NCBI RefSeq assembly: GCF_030815985.1
Contig: NZ_JAUSXM010000001.1
Location: 186,001 to 250,000 of the forward strand
Source: Paenibacillus sp. W2I17
GTDB lineage: Bacteria; Bacillota; Bacilli; Paenibacillales; Paenibacillaceae
DNA length: 64,000 nt
Direction: 5' to 3'
A program made the position numbers and the translations under genes. Positions 15,969 to 25,483 of the stretch are shown piece after piece. Numbering within the stretch: the stretch's first letter is position 1; each line of letters starts with the position of its first letter. The notes below the pieces were generated by a model. The model saw nothing but the letters and a program-made list of their open reading frames with translations, ran no database searches and had not been told where the DNA came from.

Positions 15969-16493
15969 ATGATGAAACCGGAAGAATATATGCAGCAGGC
16001 TTACCGCTGTATATTGCAAAATGATTTTGAGCAGGCGATTCGTTGGTTCGAGTCAGCCATTCACGCTCATCCAAAACATGCGGAGTTATATTATCGCTGT
16101 TCCATTACACACGCCCGCAGCAAACATCTGGTTCCAGCGCTTGAATATGCGCGCAAGGCAGTCGAATTGTCGCCAGGAACAGAAGAGTATATTTTGCATC
16201 TGCAGACGTTGGAAGCGAAACAATTGACCTCCAGAGCGAAGTTGCTGTTGGAGCAGGCGGGTATTGCAACACAGGAGCGCTATGTGGAAGCGTCAACGCT
16301 TCTGCAAGAAGCGGTCAAACTTGATCCGCTCTCAGTGGAAGCTCATGTTATGCTTGCGCTGGCTTACAGTGATTTGAATGAATTTGACTATGCAATTCAG
16401 GTGCTGCGTGAGGCAATTTTGCTGGACCCGCAGAATGGGCAACTGCATCAGATGTTACAGGAAATCAAGCAACGTATGAAATCCATTCAATAA
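15969..16493 (+). CDS. Tetratricopeptide repeat protein
   Basis: This 174-aa soluble protein is made of TPR helices. Repeat-like units include AYRCILQNDFEQAIRWFESA, AHPKHAELYYRC, ALEYARKAVELSPGT, and near the C-terminus LDPLSVEAHVMLALAY with DYAIQVLREAILLDPQ, for about four repeats. ATG 15969 follows GGGAGGG at 8 nt, with a second in-frame ATG immediately after. GTG 15894 lies inside ypjD. The protein probably mediates protein-protein contacts. No partner can be named, and this gene is not part of the B. subtilis order. Confidence 0.85.
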   Translation: MMKPEEYMQQAYRCILQNDFEQAIRWFESAIHAHPKHAELYYRCSITHARSKHLVPALEYARKAVELSPGTEEYILHLQTLEAKQLTSRAKLLLEQAGIATQERYVEASTLLQEAVKLDPLSVEAHVMLALAYSDLNEFDYAIQVLREAILLDPQNGQLHQMLQEIKQRMKSIQ

Positions 16494-16573
16494 GAATTCA
16501 TTTTGCAAAGATTTCTTTCGAGTTGAAATGGATTCTACGATATGATCCAACATAGTGAGGAGATGCAGTCAAT

Positions 16574-17377
16574 ATGAGTGAAGTAATCAGAGTTGCCGTG
16601 ATCGGAGCGGCTGGCCGTATGGGCCGTGAAGTTGTGAAATTGGTACTTCAGGACCCAGAATTGGAGCTTGCAGCGGCTGTCAACCGCTCCGGAGCAGGCA
16701 CGGATGCAGGAACCCTTGTTGGTTTGCCAGCGTGTGGAGTGCTGGTGACTGATGATATCGAAATGGCTTTTGCTGAAACAAAACCTCAGGTTATGGTTGA
16801 TTTTACAGTGCCGCAATATGCTTTTACACATACCGAGATCGCGATCCGTCATGGAGTCAGACCTGTCATGGGTGTTACCGGCTTTACGCCGGAGCAGATT
16901 GAACAGTTGGACAAGCAATGTCAGGACAAAGGAATTGGAGGGCTTATTGCCCCTAACTTCTCGATCGGTGCCATTTTGATGATGCGATTCGCAGCACAGG
17001 CTGCCAAACATATGCCAAATGTGGAGATTATCGAATATCACGGGGATCAGAAGCTGGATGCTCCTTCCGGAACAGCGATCAAAACAGCGGAACTGATTGC
17101 TGCTAATCGTGAAGAACTTCGTCAAGGTAATCCGAATGAGGAAGAAACGATTGAAGGATCACGCGGCGGTTATTACAACGGCTTCCGAATTCACAGTGTA
17201 CGATTGCCTGGCGTATTCGCGCAGCAGGAAGTTGTTTTCGGAGACTATGGACAGTCACTCAAGATTCGGCATGACTCCTATGAGCGAGCAGGTTATATGC
17301 CTGGTGTTAAGATCGGTGTTCAAAAGGTTATGGAATATACAGGAATGATCTACGGATTTGACCACTTTATCGACTAA
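16574..17377 (+). CDS. dapB: 4-hydroxy-tetrahydrodipicolinate reductase
   Basis: DapB reduces the dihydrodipicolinate precursor with NAD(P)H in lysine and diaminopimelate synthesis. The 267-aa sequence shows the [10 protein letters not shown] nucleotide loop at residues 11-20 and [27 protein letters not shown] and the catalytic [15 protein letters not shown] (His and Lys about 157 and 161) follow, then [18 protein letters not shown] 16574 follows GTGAGGAGATG. mgsA follows 11 nt later, and dapB-mgsA-bshB1 is a conserved Bacillales order. Confidence 0.97.
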   Translation: MSEVIRVAVIGAAGRMGREVVKLVLQDPELELAAAVNRSGAGTDAGTLVGLPACGVLVTDDIEMAFAETKPQVMVDFTVPQYAFTHTEIAIRHGVRPVMGVTGFTPEQIEQLDKQCQDKGIGGLIAPNFSIGAILMMRFAAQAAKHMPNVEIIEYHGDQKLDAPSGTAIKTAELIAANREELRQGNPNEEETIEGSRGGYYNGFRIHSVRLPGVFAQQEVVFGDYGQSLKIRHDSYERAGYMPGVKIGVQKVMEYTGMIYGFDHFID

Positions 17378-17388
17378 AGGAGATTGTC

Positions 17389-17829
17389 ATGTTGAAAATA
17401 GCATTTATCGCCCATGATCGTAAAAAAGAAGAGATGGTTAACTTCGTGACGGCATATGAGCCTGTTTTTACGGACCATCAATTATATTCTACAGGAACAA
17501 CAGGCCTTCGTATTATGGAAGGAACGTCTCTGAAGATTCACCGATTCGAATCAGGCCCATTGGGCGGAGATCAGCAGATTGGAGCTTTGGTTGCGCAAAA
17601 TGAGATGGATCTGATTATTTTCCTGCGCGATCCATTGATGGCACAACCTCACGAGCCGGATATTAATGCGTTGCTGCGTCTTTGTGATGTTCAGGGTATT
17701 CCACTTGCCACAAATATTGCAACTGCTGAGATTCTGGTTAAAGCTCTGGATCGTGGCGATTTTGCCTGGAGAGAGCTGGTACATAAGTACAAGCCGGAGG
17801 CTGGATTGAATTCGGGTGATTCCGAATGA
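17389..17829 (+). CDS. mgsA: Methylglyoxal synthase
   Basis: MgsA converts dihydroxyacetone phosphate to methylglyoxal and phosphate. The 146-aa protein carries [12 protein letters not shown] at the N-terminus, [10 protein letters not shown] as the phosphate-binding segment, and [27 protein letters not shown] contains the catalytic aspartate and ends near conserved histidine and proline residues, and LATNIATAE follows. AAAGGAG precedes ATG 17389. The gene overlaps bshB1 by 4 nt. The linkage is notable because bacillithiol, made by the next genes, is involved in methylglyoxal detoxification. Confidence 0.96.
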   Translation: MLKIAFIAHDRKKEEMVNFVTAYEPVFTDHQLYSTGTTGLRIMEGTSLKIHRFESGPLGGDQQIGALVAQNEMDLIIFLRDPLMAQPHEPDINALLRLCDVQGIPLATNIATAEILVKALDRGDFAWRELVHKYKPEAGLNSGDSE

Positions 17830-18524
17830 GTCTGGATATTCTCATCTTTGGAGCACATGCAGACGATGCGGAGATTGGTATGGGTGGAACGATTGCCAAA
17901 CATACCGCTGCTGGCTTGAAAGTAGGCGTGTGTGATCTGACTCGTGCTGAGATGTCTTCCAACGGAACAGTAGAGCGCAGAACCGAGGAAGCGGAGCAAG
18001 CCTCCCGCGTCCTCGGTCTTTCGTGTCGAACGAATCTGGGGCTTCCTGATCGTGGTTTATATCTTACGCCTGAACATGTACAGGCGGTGACGGCTGAGAT
18101 ACGACGTCATGCCCCTCGGATGGTATTTGCTCCTTATTGGGAAGATCGTCATCCGGATCATGTCAATTGCAGTAAGCTTGTGCAGGAGGCTGTATTTAAC
18201 GCCAAGCTTCGCAACTACATGCCGGACATGCCTGCCGTGCAGGTGAAGGAACTTTATTTTTACTTTATTAATGACATCGGGCCTACGGATTTGATTGTCG
18301 ATATTACGGAACACTATGAGCAAAAAGAAGCATCATTGCTCTCTTATCGTTCCCAATTCGAACTGGGAGACGGAGCGGTCTCGACGCCATTGAATCAAGG
18401 GTATATTGAACGTGTAAGAGCCCGTGATTCCTTGCTCGGACAACGCAGTCTCATTCCGTTTGCAGAAGGTTTTGCTACAATTACACCTTACGTCGTTCAT
18501 CAATTTGGCTTGGGTGCCCAATAA
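17826..18524 (+). CDS. bshB1: Bacillithiol biosynthesis N-acetylglucosaminyl-malate deacetylase
   Basis: BshB1 removes the acetyl group from GlcNAc-malate, the second step to bacillithiol. The 232-aa LmbE-like zinc hydrolase has the [12 protein letters not shown] motif (residues 9-20) with metal ligands, the [10 protein letters not shown] loop, and the third zinc ligand in [12 protein letters not shown]. The start overlaps mgsA (ATGA). bshA follows after about 100 nt. Bacillithiol is the main low-molecular-weight thiol of many Firmicutes, and finding bshB1 and bshA together supports its production here. Confidence 0.95.
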   Translation: MSLDILIFGAHADDAEIGMGGTIAKHTAAGLKVGVCDLTRAEMSSNGTVERRTEEAEQASRVLGLSCRTNLGLPDRGLYLTPEHVQAVTAEIRRHAPRMVFAPYWEDRHPDHVNCSKLVQEAVFNAKLRNYMPDMPAVQVKELYFYFINDIGPTDLIVDITEHYEQKEASLLSYRSQFELGDGAVSTPLNQGYIERVRARDSLLGQRSLIPFAEGFATITPYVVHQFGLGAQ

Positions 18525-18623
18525 ACAATTTCACGTTTTACTTTTAATGAAACGAAGGGTTTCATTATTCTGTTGTATTATATCAACCTGCATGAAGCGG
18601 GAGATCAAAGGAGCGTCCACAGG

Positions 18624-19784
18624 ATGGATAAAAAGCTAAAAATCGGCATCACCTGTTATCCGTCCCTCGGCGGGTCTGGTGTTGTCGCAACGGAACTGGG
18701 CAAATTACTTGCCGAACAGGGGCATCAGGTTCATTTTATTGCCAACAGTATCCCGTTCAGACTGGGTACGTTCCAGAAAAATATTTTTTATCACGAAGTT
18801 GAAGTAAATGATTATTATGTTTTCCGTTACCCTCCGTATGACCTGTCACTGGCAACAAAGATGGCTCAGGTGGCTAAGTCACAGCAGCTGGATCTGCTGC
18901 ATGTTCATTACGCCGTTCCACACGCAGTATGTGCCTTTCTTGCGAAACAAATGGTAGGGGACGGCCTTAAAGTGGTTACCACGTTACATGGAACGGATAT
19001 TACGGTTCTGGCTCAGGATGAATCTCTGAAGGATCTGATCCGTCTAGCCATTAATGAAAGTGACGCGGTTACTGCCGTATCACAAGATTTGATTCGGGAA
19101 ACGGTCGAACTGCTGGATATTCAGCGCCCAATCGATCTAACCTATAATTTTATTGACAAACGAATATATTATCCGCGGGATGCTGCCAGTCTGCGAAGAG
19201 ACTTCGCTGCGCCCGACGAAAAAATATTGATGCACATCTCCAATTTCCGACCGGTGAAGAGAACTCAGGATGTGGTAGAGGTCTTCCGTCAGGTACAGGA
19301 GCAGGTTCCTGCCAAACTGTTATTTGTTGGTGAAGGACCTGATTTGCCGAAGATGCAATGGAAGATTAATGATCTCGGCTTGAATGATAAAGTTCATTTC
19401 CTTGGTAAACAGGATGACATTGCTCAGGTCATTTCCATGGCTGACGTGTTGATGCTTCCATCGGAGAAGGAAAGTTTCGGACTTGTAGCGCTCGAAGCAA
19501 TGGCTTGTGGCGTACCCACGATCGGTTCACAGGCCGGAGGAATTCCGGAACTGGTCTTACATGGTAAGACGGGTTATTTATCCGCGATCGGGGATACACA
19601 ATCCATGGCCGAGAACACCATCCGTTTATTGACGGACGATCGTTTGGCTGCTGAGTTCAGGGAAGCATGTCTTCAGCGCGCGCATCACGACTTTTGCAAT
19701 GATGCTATTCGGCATGAATATGAACAGATTTATTACCGGGTGTTGGGAAGGGAAGTTCCGAATCTGAAGCCGGTTTGCGGTTAA
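18624..19784 (+). CDS. bshA: Bacillithiol biosynthesis glycosyltransferase (GlcNAc-malate synthase)
   Basis: BshA joins UDP-GlcNAc to L-malate. The 386-aa GT4 retaining glycosyltransferase starts KLKIGITCYPSLGGSGVVAT, the N-terminal acceptor-side loop, and shows LLHVHYAVPHA. ISNFRPVKRT opens the C-terminal domain. SEKESFGLVALEAMACGVPT is the nucleotide-sugar EX7E motif. ATG 18624 was chosen because AAAGGAG lies 10 nt upstream; ATG 18573 adds 17 unlike residues. It follows bshB1 as in B. subtilis. Confidence 0.95.
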   Translation: MDKKLKIGITCYPSLGGSGVVATELGKLLAEQGHQVHFIANSIPFRLGTFQKNIFYHEVEVNDYYVFRYPPYDLSLATKMAQVAKSQQLDLLHVHYAVPHAVCAFLAKQMVGDGLKVVTTLHGTDITVLAQDESLKDLIRLAINESDAVTAVSQDLIRETVELLDIQRPIDLTYNFIDKRIYYPRDAASLRRDFAAPDEKILMHISNFRPVKRTQDVVEVFRQVQEQVPAKLLFVGEGPDLPKMQWKINDLGLNDKVHFLGKQDDIAQVISMADVLMLPSEKESFGLVALEAMACGVPTIGSQAGGIPELVLHGKTGYLSAIGDTQSMAENTIRLLTDDRLAAEFREACLQRAHHDFCNDAIRHEYEQIYYRVLGREVPNLKPVCG

Positions 19785-19843
19785 TCATTTCTTTGACGAA
19801 ATCATACTGTGCATACCACAACAGGCAAGAGAAGAGGTGATAT

Positions 19844-21145
19844 GTGGTGGTTCAATGGACACAGGTAGATCGTGAAATGGCAAAGCAAAGTGAGAATGTA
19901 CTCACAACATTAAACAAACATGGCTACAAGGCATATTGGGTAGGTGGTTGCGTTCGTGACGAATTGCTGGAACGAGTTGTAGACGATATGGATATCACGA
20001 CATCTGCTTCTCCTCAGCAAGTCATGGAACGGTTTGACGATTGTATTCCTACAGGTTTGCAACACGGTACGGTTACCGTTCGTTCAGGCGGTTATTACTT
20101 TGAAGTGACCACGTTTCGAACAGAATCCGAATATCAGGATAACCGCAGACCTGCTGCGGTTCAATTTGTTCAGGATATCAAGGAAGACTTACAGCGGCGC
20201 GACTTCACGATGAACGCTCTTGCTATGGACGTCACTGGGACAATCGTTGACCCATTCGGTGGACAGGCAGATATTAAGGAAGAGCGAGTCAGATGTGTAG
20301 GTTCTGCGATGGAACGATTTGGTGAAGATGCACTGCGCATGCTCCGCTGTGTTCGGTTTGCTTCCGTATTTGATTTCAAAATTGCCCATAACACGTGGAA
20401 AGGTCTTGTAAGGCAGAAAGACCTGCTTCAACATATAGCAATGGAACGGGTACGCACCGAGATGGTGAAAATGATGTCGGGACCGCATCCTTTAAGAGGG
20501 TTGGAGCTGTTATACAGAAGTGATGCGCTTGCGCACATCAAAGCGCCGGTTAGCTCGGCGCGTTTTAACAAGACGTTGTTATCCAATCTGGAACAGTTGT
20601 CAGGTGAGCATGTGTTGCTCCGCTGGTCACTCATCCTGATTGCTGGCGGTTATAGCAAGGATGAAGCAGATGTATTATTACGTCAGTGGACATTCTCCAA
20701 TGAACATCGTTCTCGAATAACAGGGGTCCTTCAGGTGGAGCAGTTGATTCATACTTCCGTTCAGGAGCAGAAGGATATGGTCAGTCTTCGTTCCGATTGG
20801 ATCGTTACTGTTCTGGCTTGTGGCGTTCAGGCGGCGGATGATTGGCTTCGAATACAGTCTACACTGCCAGCAGGATGGCGGAATCAGTCCGAACAGGCAG
20901 AAACGCAGGTTGTTTTGGTTCAAGAGCTTGCCGACGAATGGAGTCAATCGATCCCTGTGCATGACTTGAAAGAGTTGGATATCACAGGGGAACAAGTGTT
21001 ACAAATGGTGCAGCGCAAAGGCGGGCCTTGGCTGGGTCAACTGATGAAACATTTGTTACGAGAAACAGCGATTGGAACGATAGCGAATCAGCATGAAGCA
21101 CTAAGTGCAGAAGTGAAGCGGGTGGTTCAAGATGACCAAACATGA
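19844..21145 (+). CDS. cca: CCA tRNA nucleotidyltransferase
   Basis: This class II nucleotidyltransferase adds or repairs the CCA end of tRNAs. In the 433-aa protein, YWVGGCVRDELLERVVDDMD gives the GGxVRD and DxD catalytic motifs (about 25-45). RRDFTMNALAMD and DALRMLRCVRFA are the ERxxF-type helices, with a long C-terminal helical tRNA-binding region. Start GTG 19844 follows AAGAGGTGA. The 3' end overlaps birA by 14 nt, the order found in B. subtilis. Confidence 0.95.
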   Translation: MVVQWTQVDREMAKQSENVLTTLNKHGYKAYWVGGCVRDELLERVVDDMDITTSASPQQVMERFDDCIPTGLQHGTVTVRSGGYYFEVTTFRTESEYQDNRRPAAVQFVQDIKEDLQRRDFTMNALAMDVTGTIVDPFGGQADIKEERVRCVGSAMERFGEDALRMLRCVRFASVFDFKIAHNTWKGLVRQKDLLQHIAMERVRTEMVKMMSGPHPLRGLELLYRSDALAHIKAPVSSARFNKTLLSNLEQLSGEHVLLRWSLILIAGGYSKDEADVLLRQWTFSNEHRSRITGVLQVEQLIHTSVQEQKDMVSLRSDWIVTVLACGVQAADDWLRIQSTLPAGWRNQSEQAETQVVLVQELADEWSQSIPVHDLKELDITGEQVLQMVQRKGGPWLGQLMKHLLRETAIGTIANQHEALSAEVKRVVQDDQT

Positions 21146-22109
21146 AGATCTGTTACATATGTTATTAAATGCAGAAGGACGATTCGTATCGGGTGAAGAG
21201 ATCAGCCGTAATCTGTCCATCAGTCGAACCGCTGTGTGGAAACATGTGAACAAGTTGCGAGACATGGGTTATGAGTTTGAAGCGGTATCCCGCAAAGGAT
21301 ACCGTCTGGTAACGAAGCCGGATAGCATTGACGCTACTGCCCTCCAATTGGCACTGGATACAACCGTATTTGGCCGTAAGGCTGTTTTGTTGACCTCGAC
21401 CCTGTCTACGCAAGGGGATGTTCTCAAGCTAGCTGAGCAAGGGCAGGCAGAAGGTGCTGTGGTCATTGCGGAAGAACAAACAGGAGGAAGAGGACGTTTT
21501 GGTCGACAGTGGTTCTCTCCTCCGGGTAAAGGAATCTGGATGAGTGTCCTCTTACGCCCTGATCTACCACTTCAGCACACGCCGCAGTTAACTTTATTAA
21601 CAGGAGTGGCTGTATGTCGTGCCGTTCGAGCTTGTTCAGGAGCTGATGCAGGCATCAAATGGCCAAATGATCTGTTGATTGATGGACGCAAGGTATGTGG
21701 CATATTGCTAGAATCTACAGTGGAAGATCATGAAGTCAGATACTGTATTGCTGGTATAGGCGTTGACGTGAATTTTGATCCCGAGGATTATCCGGAAGAT
21801 CTTACAACTATAGCTACTTCACTCAAGATGGAGACGGGGCAATCCGTTGATCGCACAAAACTAACGGCTGCCATTTTGACGGAGCTTGAACAGTTGTATT
21901 TTTTGTATCAAAAAGAAGGATTTGGCGTGATCTCAGCTCTATGGGAGGCCCTGTCCGTATCGATGAATCGAGAGATTACAGTGACGAATCCTCATGGCGT
22001 CATTGAAGGGAAGGCAATTGGTCTTGACCCTTCTGGAGCACTTATCGTGGAGAAGCACGATGGAGAACATACACTAATCATCTCTGGTGAGATTTCCTGG
22101 AAATCATAA
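21132..22109 (+). CDS. birA: Biotin-protein ligase and biotin operon repressor
   Basis: BirA activates biotin, transfers it to carboxyl carrier proteins and can repress biotin genes. The 325-aa protein has an N-terminal winged helix (GEEISRNLSISRTAVWKHVN, about 18-37). The ligase domain follows, with GGRGRFGRQWFSPPGKGIWM, GIKWPNDLLIDGRKVCGI and a C-terminal SH3-like barrel. The presence of the helix-turn-helix indicates the bifunctional class. The start lies inside cca, so expression is linked to tRNA maturation. The next gene is separated by a 344-nt regulated leader. Confidence 0.95.
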   Translation: MTKHEDLLHMLLNAEGRFVSGEEISRNLSISRTAVWKHVNKLRDMGYEFEAVSRKGYRLVTKPDSIDATALQLALDTTVFGRKAVLLTSTLSTQGDVLKLAEQGQAEGAVVIAEEQTGGRGRFGRQWFSPPGKGIWMSVLLRPDLPLQHTPQLTLLTGVAVCRAVRACSGADAGIKWPNDLLIDGRKVCGILLESTVEDHEVRYCIAGIGVDVNFDPEDYPEDLTTIATSLKMETGQSVDRTKLTAAILTELEQLYFLYQKEGFGVISALWEALSVSMNREITVTNPHGVIEGKAIGLDPSGALIVEKHDGEHTLIISGEISWKS

Positions 22110-22169
22110 ACAATTTGTCGAATTTTCACTGGTAAAATGAACATAAGACGTGAAGTTTGAGCAGAACTT

Positions 22170-22178
22170 TGGTATACT
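22170..22178 (+). promoter_or_regulatory. Extended -10 promoter candidate for the panBCD leader
   Basis: TGG followed by TATACT (22173-22178) is an extended -10 element. No good -35 hexamer is seen at 17 bp. The predicted start near 22184 places the structured region below in the leader transcript. Confidence 0.5.
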
Positions 22179-22183
22179 GTGTT

Positions 22184-22380
22184 CGTGAGGCGATATCGGC
22201 TAATGCAGACCGAATTGCACTCCCGTAACAGTAACCTTTGTTCTGCTTTGATGTGTTTTATACAAGCAGACCGCAGTGCAAGAATGAAATACGTTTAAGT
22301 GAGTTGTTGGATTCTGCTCTGAGCCGAAGAGGACCGAGACAGAAGGGACGATCGCAAGTGACTCTTTTTTGACTTTTCGG
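22184..22380 (+). promoter_or_regulatory. Structured 5' leader of panBCD, candidate pan RNA motif (tandem)
   Basis: The leader contains GCAGACCG twice (22205-22212 and 22266-22273), each followed within 8 nt by TGCA. TTGCACT (22215-22221) pairs perfectly with AGTGCAA (22275-22281), enclosing an inner stem CTGCTT / AAGCAG. A third element near 22310-22343 pairs TTCTG with CAGAA. A terminator follows directly and then panB. The pan motif is a described RNA element of unknown mechanism that precedes pantothenate genes and often occurs in tandem. Assignment here rests on position, duplication and pairing, not on a covariance search. Confidence 0.6.
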
Positions 22381-22382
22381 GA

Positions 22383-22412
22383 CTTTTTAGTGGAAAACTA
22401 AAAGGTTTTTTT
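22383..22412 (+). terminator. Terminator in the panBCD leader
   Basis: CTTTTTAGT (22383-22391) pairs with ACTAAAAGG (22397-22405, one wobble) around a GGAAA loop and runs into seven T residues. It lies 41 nt before the panB start, so it either ends the leader or acts as an attenuator for panBCD. Confidence 0.8.
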
Positions 22413-22453
22413 GTTGCGTTTATTTGAAAAGAAGAAAGGAGCCATGAGAGAAA

Positions 22454-23332
22454 ATGGCGAACAAACAAGCGTTGAATATTGTGAAAATGAAAAAATATAA
22501 GCAGGATGGCGTGCCACTTACCATGATCACGGCTTACGATTATCCAACAGCACTCCTAGCAGAGGAAGCAGGTATCGATCTGATCCTGGTTGGCGATTCA
22601 CTTGGCAATGTAGTACTGGGTTATAATTCGACGCTTCCGGTGACCATCGACGACATGGTGTACCACACACGTTCCGTAGTGCGCGGTGCTGAGAAGACGT
22701 TTATTGTGGCTGATATGCCTTTTATGACCTATCATGGCAGCGTGGATGAGACGCTTAAGGGTGTACGTCGACTGATGCAAGAGGGGCATGCCCATGCGGT
22801 TAAAATGGAAGGCGGAGTTGAGATAGCAGACACCGTCAGAGCAGTCGTGCAAGCAGGCGTGCCTGTTCTTGGACATATCGGACTGACACCTCAATCGGTT
22901 AATCAGATTGGTGGTTACCGCATTCAGGGCAAGGATGCAGCAGATGCGAAACGTCTGATGGACGAAGCCAAAGCCCTGGAAGCTGCAGGTGCGTTTGGCA
23001 TTGTGCTTGAACTGGTTACGGAAGAAGTTGCACGGGCGATCTCGGAGGAACTGTCCATCCCTACCATCGGAATTGGAGCAGGACGAGGCTGTGATGGTCA
23101 GGTACTGGTATTCCACGATGTGGTTCAATACGCCTCTCCGTATACGCCCAAGCGATTTGTCAAAACCTATGGAGATGTGGGTACATTAATCAGAACGAGC
23201 ATCGAAGCTTACGTGAAAGAAGTGAAAGATCGTTCGTTCCCGGCCGAAGAGCATGTATTCAATGCGGCGGATGGTGTTCTGGATCAACTGTACGGCGGAC
23301 AAAGCAAGGAAAAGGTGGGGAGTAACTCATGA
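22454..23332 (+). CDS. panB: 3-methyl-2-oxobutanoate hydroxymethyltransferase
   Basis: PanB transfers a hydroxymethyl group from methylene-tetrahydrofolate to alpha-ketoisovalerate to give ketopantoate. The 292-aa barrel shows ITAYDYPTALLAEEAG, then LVGDSLGNVVLGYNSTLPV with metal- and substrate-binding residues. VKMEGG, GHIGLTPQSV and the catalytic glutamate region IVLELVTEEVA follow. ATG 22454 was taken; AAAGGAG lies about 13 nt upstream, a long spacing. It is the first gene of panBCD, overlapping panC by 4 nt and standing behind the leader and attenuator-like terminator. Confidence 0.97.
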   Translation: MANKQALNIVKMKKYKQDGVPLTMITAYDYPTALLAEEAGIDLILVGDSLGNVVLGYNSTLPVTIDDMVYHTRSVVRGAEKTFIVADMPFMTYHGSVDETLKGVRRLMQEGHAHAVKMEGGVEIADTVRAVVQAGVPVLGHIGLTPQSVNQIGGYRIQGKDAADAKRLMDEAKALEAAGAFGIVLELVTEEVARAISEELSIPTIGIGAGRGCDGQVLVFHDVVQYASPYTPKRFVKTYGDVGTLIRTSIEAYVKEVKDRSFPAEEHVFNAADGVLDQLYGGQSKEKVGSNS

Positions 23333-24225
23333 AAGTATTACGGACAATCGCAGAGTTAAGACAGGAACTAAGCTTGAAGCGTCAAGCGATTCGGTCCAGT
23401 GCGTCCGTTGTAGGTCTGGTACCAACAATGGGTTATCTTCATCAAGGTCATGCAAGCTTGATGCAGGCAGCCAGACAACAGAGCGATATCGTGGTATTAA
23501 GCATATTTGTTAATCCGATTCAATTTGGCCCTAATGAAGATTTTGACAGCTATCCGCGGGATGAAACCAGAGATGTGGAAACAGCACGCTCACAAGGAGT
23601 GGATATCGTATTTATTCCCTCTGTTGAAGAGATGTATCCACAGGCAACGCAAACGACGGTATCTGTCTCACAACTGACGGAGCGCCTATGTGGCGCTTCC
23701 CGTCCGGGGCATTTTGACGGGGTAACAACTGTAGTCTCCAAGCTCTTCAATATCGTACAGCCACAGCGTGCATTTTTTGGTATGAAAGACGCTCAGCAGG
23801 TTGCGGTCATTCAACAGATGGTGAATGATTTGAATATGCCCGTAGAAATTGTACCCTGTCCGATTGTTCGCGAAGAGGATGGCCTGGCCCTCAGTTCACG
23901 TAATGTCTATCTTAGCGCTGAACAGCGTACTCAGGCGTTGGTTCTGTCGAAGGCACTGCGCGCAGCTCAGGAAGCCGCAGATACAGGTGTAGCTATAAAC
24001 GCCGCAGATATCCGTCGTATTCTGCGCGAGCAGATTGCAACCTCACCGCTTGCCGTTATCGACTACGCCGAGATTCAGGCTTTTCCAAGTCTGGAGCCGC
24101 TCACAGATCAGGAAGAAGTTCAAGGCCGTGACGATCTGCTCATTGCACTTGCGGTGAAATTCGGAAAAACAAGATTGATTGACAATATAAGGTTGCAAAA
24201 ATCGGAGGTACTGTCCCATGTTTAG
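23329..24225 (+). CDS. panC: Pantothenate synthetase (pantoate-beta-alanine ligase)
   Basis: PanC condenses pantoate with beta-alanine using ATP. The 298-aa protein shows [15 protein letters not shown], with the HxGH nucleotide motif near residues 39-42. [34 protein letters not shown] and [11 protein letters not shown] follow; the last is the KMSKS-like loop. The ATG lies within the panB stop and the gene overlaps panD by 8 nt, so the three pantothenate enzymes are translated as one coupled unit. Confidence 0.97.
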   Translation: MKVLRTIAELRQELSLKRQAIRSSASVVGLVPTMGYLHQGHASLMQAARQQSDIVVLSIFVNPIQFGPNEDFDSYPRDETRDVETARSQGVDIVFIPSVEEMYPQATQTTVSVSQLTERLCGASRPGHFDGVTTVVSKLFNIVQPQRAFFGMKDAQQVAVIQQMVNDLNMPVEIVPCPIVREEDGLALSSRNVYLSAEQRTQALVLSKALRAAQEAADTGVAINAADIRRILREQIATSPLAVIDYAEIQAFPSLEPLTDQEEVQGRDDLLIALAVKFGKTRLIDNIRLQKSEVLSHV

Positions 24226-24601
24226 AACACTGATGAAATCCAAAATTCACCGGGCTACGGTAACGGAAGCCAACTTGAACTATGTGGGTAGCATTACCAT
24301 AGATGAAGACTTGATGGAAACATCCGACTTGATGGAAAACGAAAAAGTGCAAATTGTGAACAACAACAATGGTGCACGTCTGGAAACTTATGTGATTCCA
24401 GGACCACGCGGAAGCGGGGTCATATGTCTTAACGGCGCAGCTGCACGTCTGGTGCAGCCTGGAGATAACGTCATTATCATTTCTTACGCCATGATGTCGC
24501 AAGAAGAGGCAAATACTCACAAACCAACCGTTGTATTTGTAGATGGACAGAATAAACCTGTACAAACGATGAAACAGGAAGTCCACGCAACAATTATGTA
24601 A
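24218..24601 (+). CDS. panD: Aspartate 1-decarboxylase (pyruvoyl proenzyme)
   Basis: PanD makes beta-alanine from aspartate for pantothenate. The 127-aa proenzyme starts [20 protein letters not shown], and the self-cleavage pair Gly24-Ser25 lies in YVGSITID, where Ser25 becomes the pyruvoyl group. [20 protein letters not shown] supplies active-site residues. The upstream end overlaps panC by 8 nt. It is the last gene of panBCD; an imperfect inverted repeat follows, without a T-run. Confidence 0.97.
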   Translation: MFRTLMKSKIHRATVTEANLNYVGSITIDEDLMETSDLMENEKVQIVNNNNGARLETYVIPGPRGSGVICLNGAAARLVQPGDNVIIISYAMMSQEEANTHKPTVVFVDGQNKPVQTMKQEVHATIM

Positions 24602-24627
24602 TCGACTGGTAAGGAGAATGAAATCGG

Positions 24628-24681
24628 CCCTTGAAGCAAAAAATGAGTACAGGTCACTGCACTAATCCATTTTTTCAAGGG
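24628..24681 (+). repeat. Long inverted repeat between panD and a TPR gene
   Basis: CCCTTGAAGCAAAAAATG (24628-24644) pairs with CATTTTTTCAAGGG (24668-24681) apart from a small bulge, around about 23 nt. No T-run follows the right arm, and the ribosome site GGGTGGGG of the next gene abuts it. It may stabilise the panBCD mRNA end or affect translation of the TPR gene. Confidence 0.5.
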
Positions 24682-24694
24682 TGGGGATGCATCG

Positions 24695-25342
24695 ATGTTC
24701 CAGCATGTTTTCGCAGAAATGAACGACATGTTAGATGAAATTATCAAGAGCTATCCTTCCGCTGAAGGCCTGAACAAACAAGAATTGCTGCAAAAGTGGA
24801 ACTTGCTTAAGCGGATGAGTGACGGAATGCTGGATGAATGGCTGATGTTTGAAGAAAAGATGAGCCAGGTAAGGGAGCGGGAAATGGATAAGCCTGCTTC
24901 CCTTGAACCGGAACAGGAAGCTGTTACCGCTCTGCCTGAACTCCATCTGGAATGTTTCAGTCGAGGTCAGGGTTATTTCAAATTACAGATGTATCCGCAG
25001 GCGATCATGCAGTTCTCCCGGGTTGTGACCGACCATCCGGAGAGTGCATTGACTCGTTTTTACCTGGCGCTCGCGTATCTGAATCTGGAACAAATGGCTG
25101 AAGCCGGGACACATTTGCAGCAGATCATGTACCTTAAGGGTTCACCTCGCTTAAAAGGGCTTGTATGTAACGCCCTGGGCTGTATTCAAGCCAAGCTTGC
25201 GAATCCCGAAGCTGCATGTTCACTCTTTGCACAGGCCCTTCAGTATGACCCGACATTGACCGAACCACTGTACAACATGGAAGCTTGCAGGTTGAACAGG
25301 GGAAAATTGCAATATGCTAATCAGCTGACGACCCTTCATTAA
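24695..25342 (+). CDS. Tetratricopeptide repeat protein
   Basis: The 215-aa soluble protein has a helical, acidic N-terminal part (MFQHVFAEMNDMLDEIIKSY). About three TPR units follow from residue 85 (GQGYFKLQMYPQAIMQFSRV, ALTRFYLALAYLNLEQMAEA, ACSLFAQALQYDPTLTEPLY). ATG 24695 follows GTGGGG at 8 nt. It has its own strong terminator and lies between panD and dinG, where B. subtilis has no such gene. Function is unknown; TPR arrays generally bind partner proteins. Confidence 0.85.
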   Translation: MFQHVFAEMNDMLDEIIKSYPSAEGLNKQELLQKWNLLKRMSDGMLDEWLMFEEKMSQVREREMDKPASLEPEQEAVTALPELHLECFSRGQGYFKLQMYPQAIMQFSRVVTDHPESALTRFYLALAYLNLEQMAEAGTHLQQIMYLKGSPRLKGLVCNALGCIQAKLANPEAACSLFAQALQYDPTLTEPLYNMEACRLNRGKLQYANQLTTLH

Positions 25343-25364
25343 GCGGGAATTCGGCGACAAAAAA

Positions 25365-25408
25365 CGGTGTTCCCTCCTTTGGCATAGCGGCGGGGACACC
25401 GCTTTTTT
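25365..25408 (+). terminator. Rho-independent terminator after the TPR gene
   Basis: CGGTGTTCCC (25365-25374) and GGGGACACCG (25392-25401) form a stem with one wobble around 17 nt, followed by six T residues. It separates the TPR gene from dinG. Confidence 0.9.
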
Positions 25409-25483
25409 GTCAGTTAATTTTCAAATCCCCTTTTTTTTGCTATGCTGTAACATAGACTGGAATGGAAGGGACCGTACATTGCA

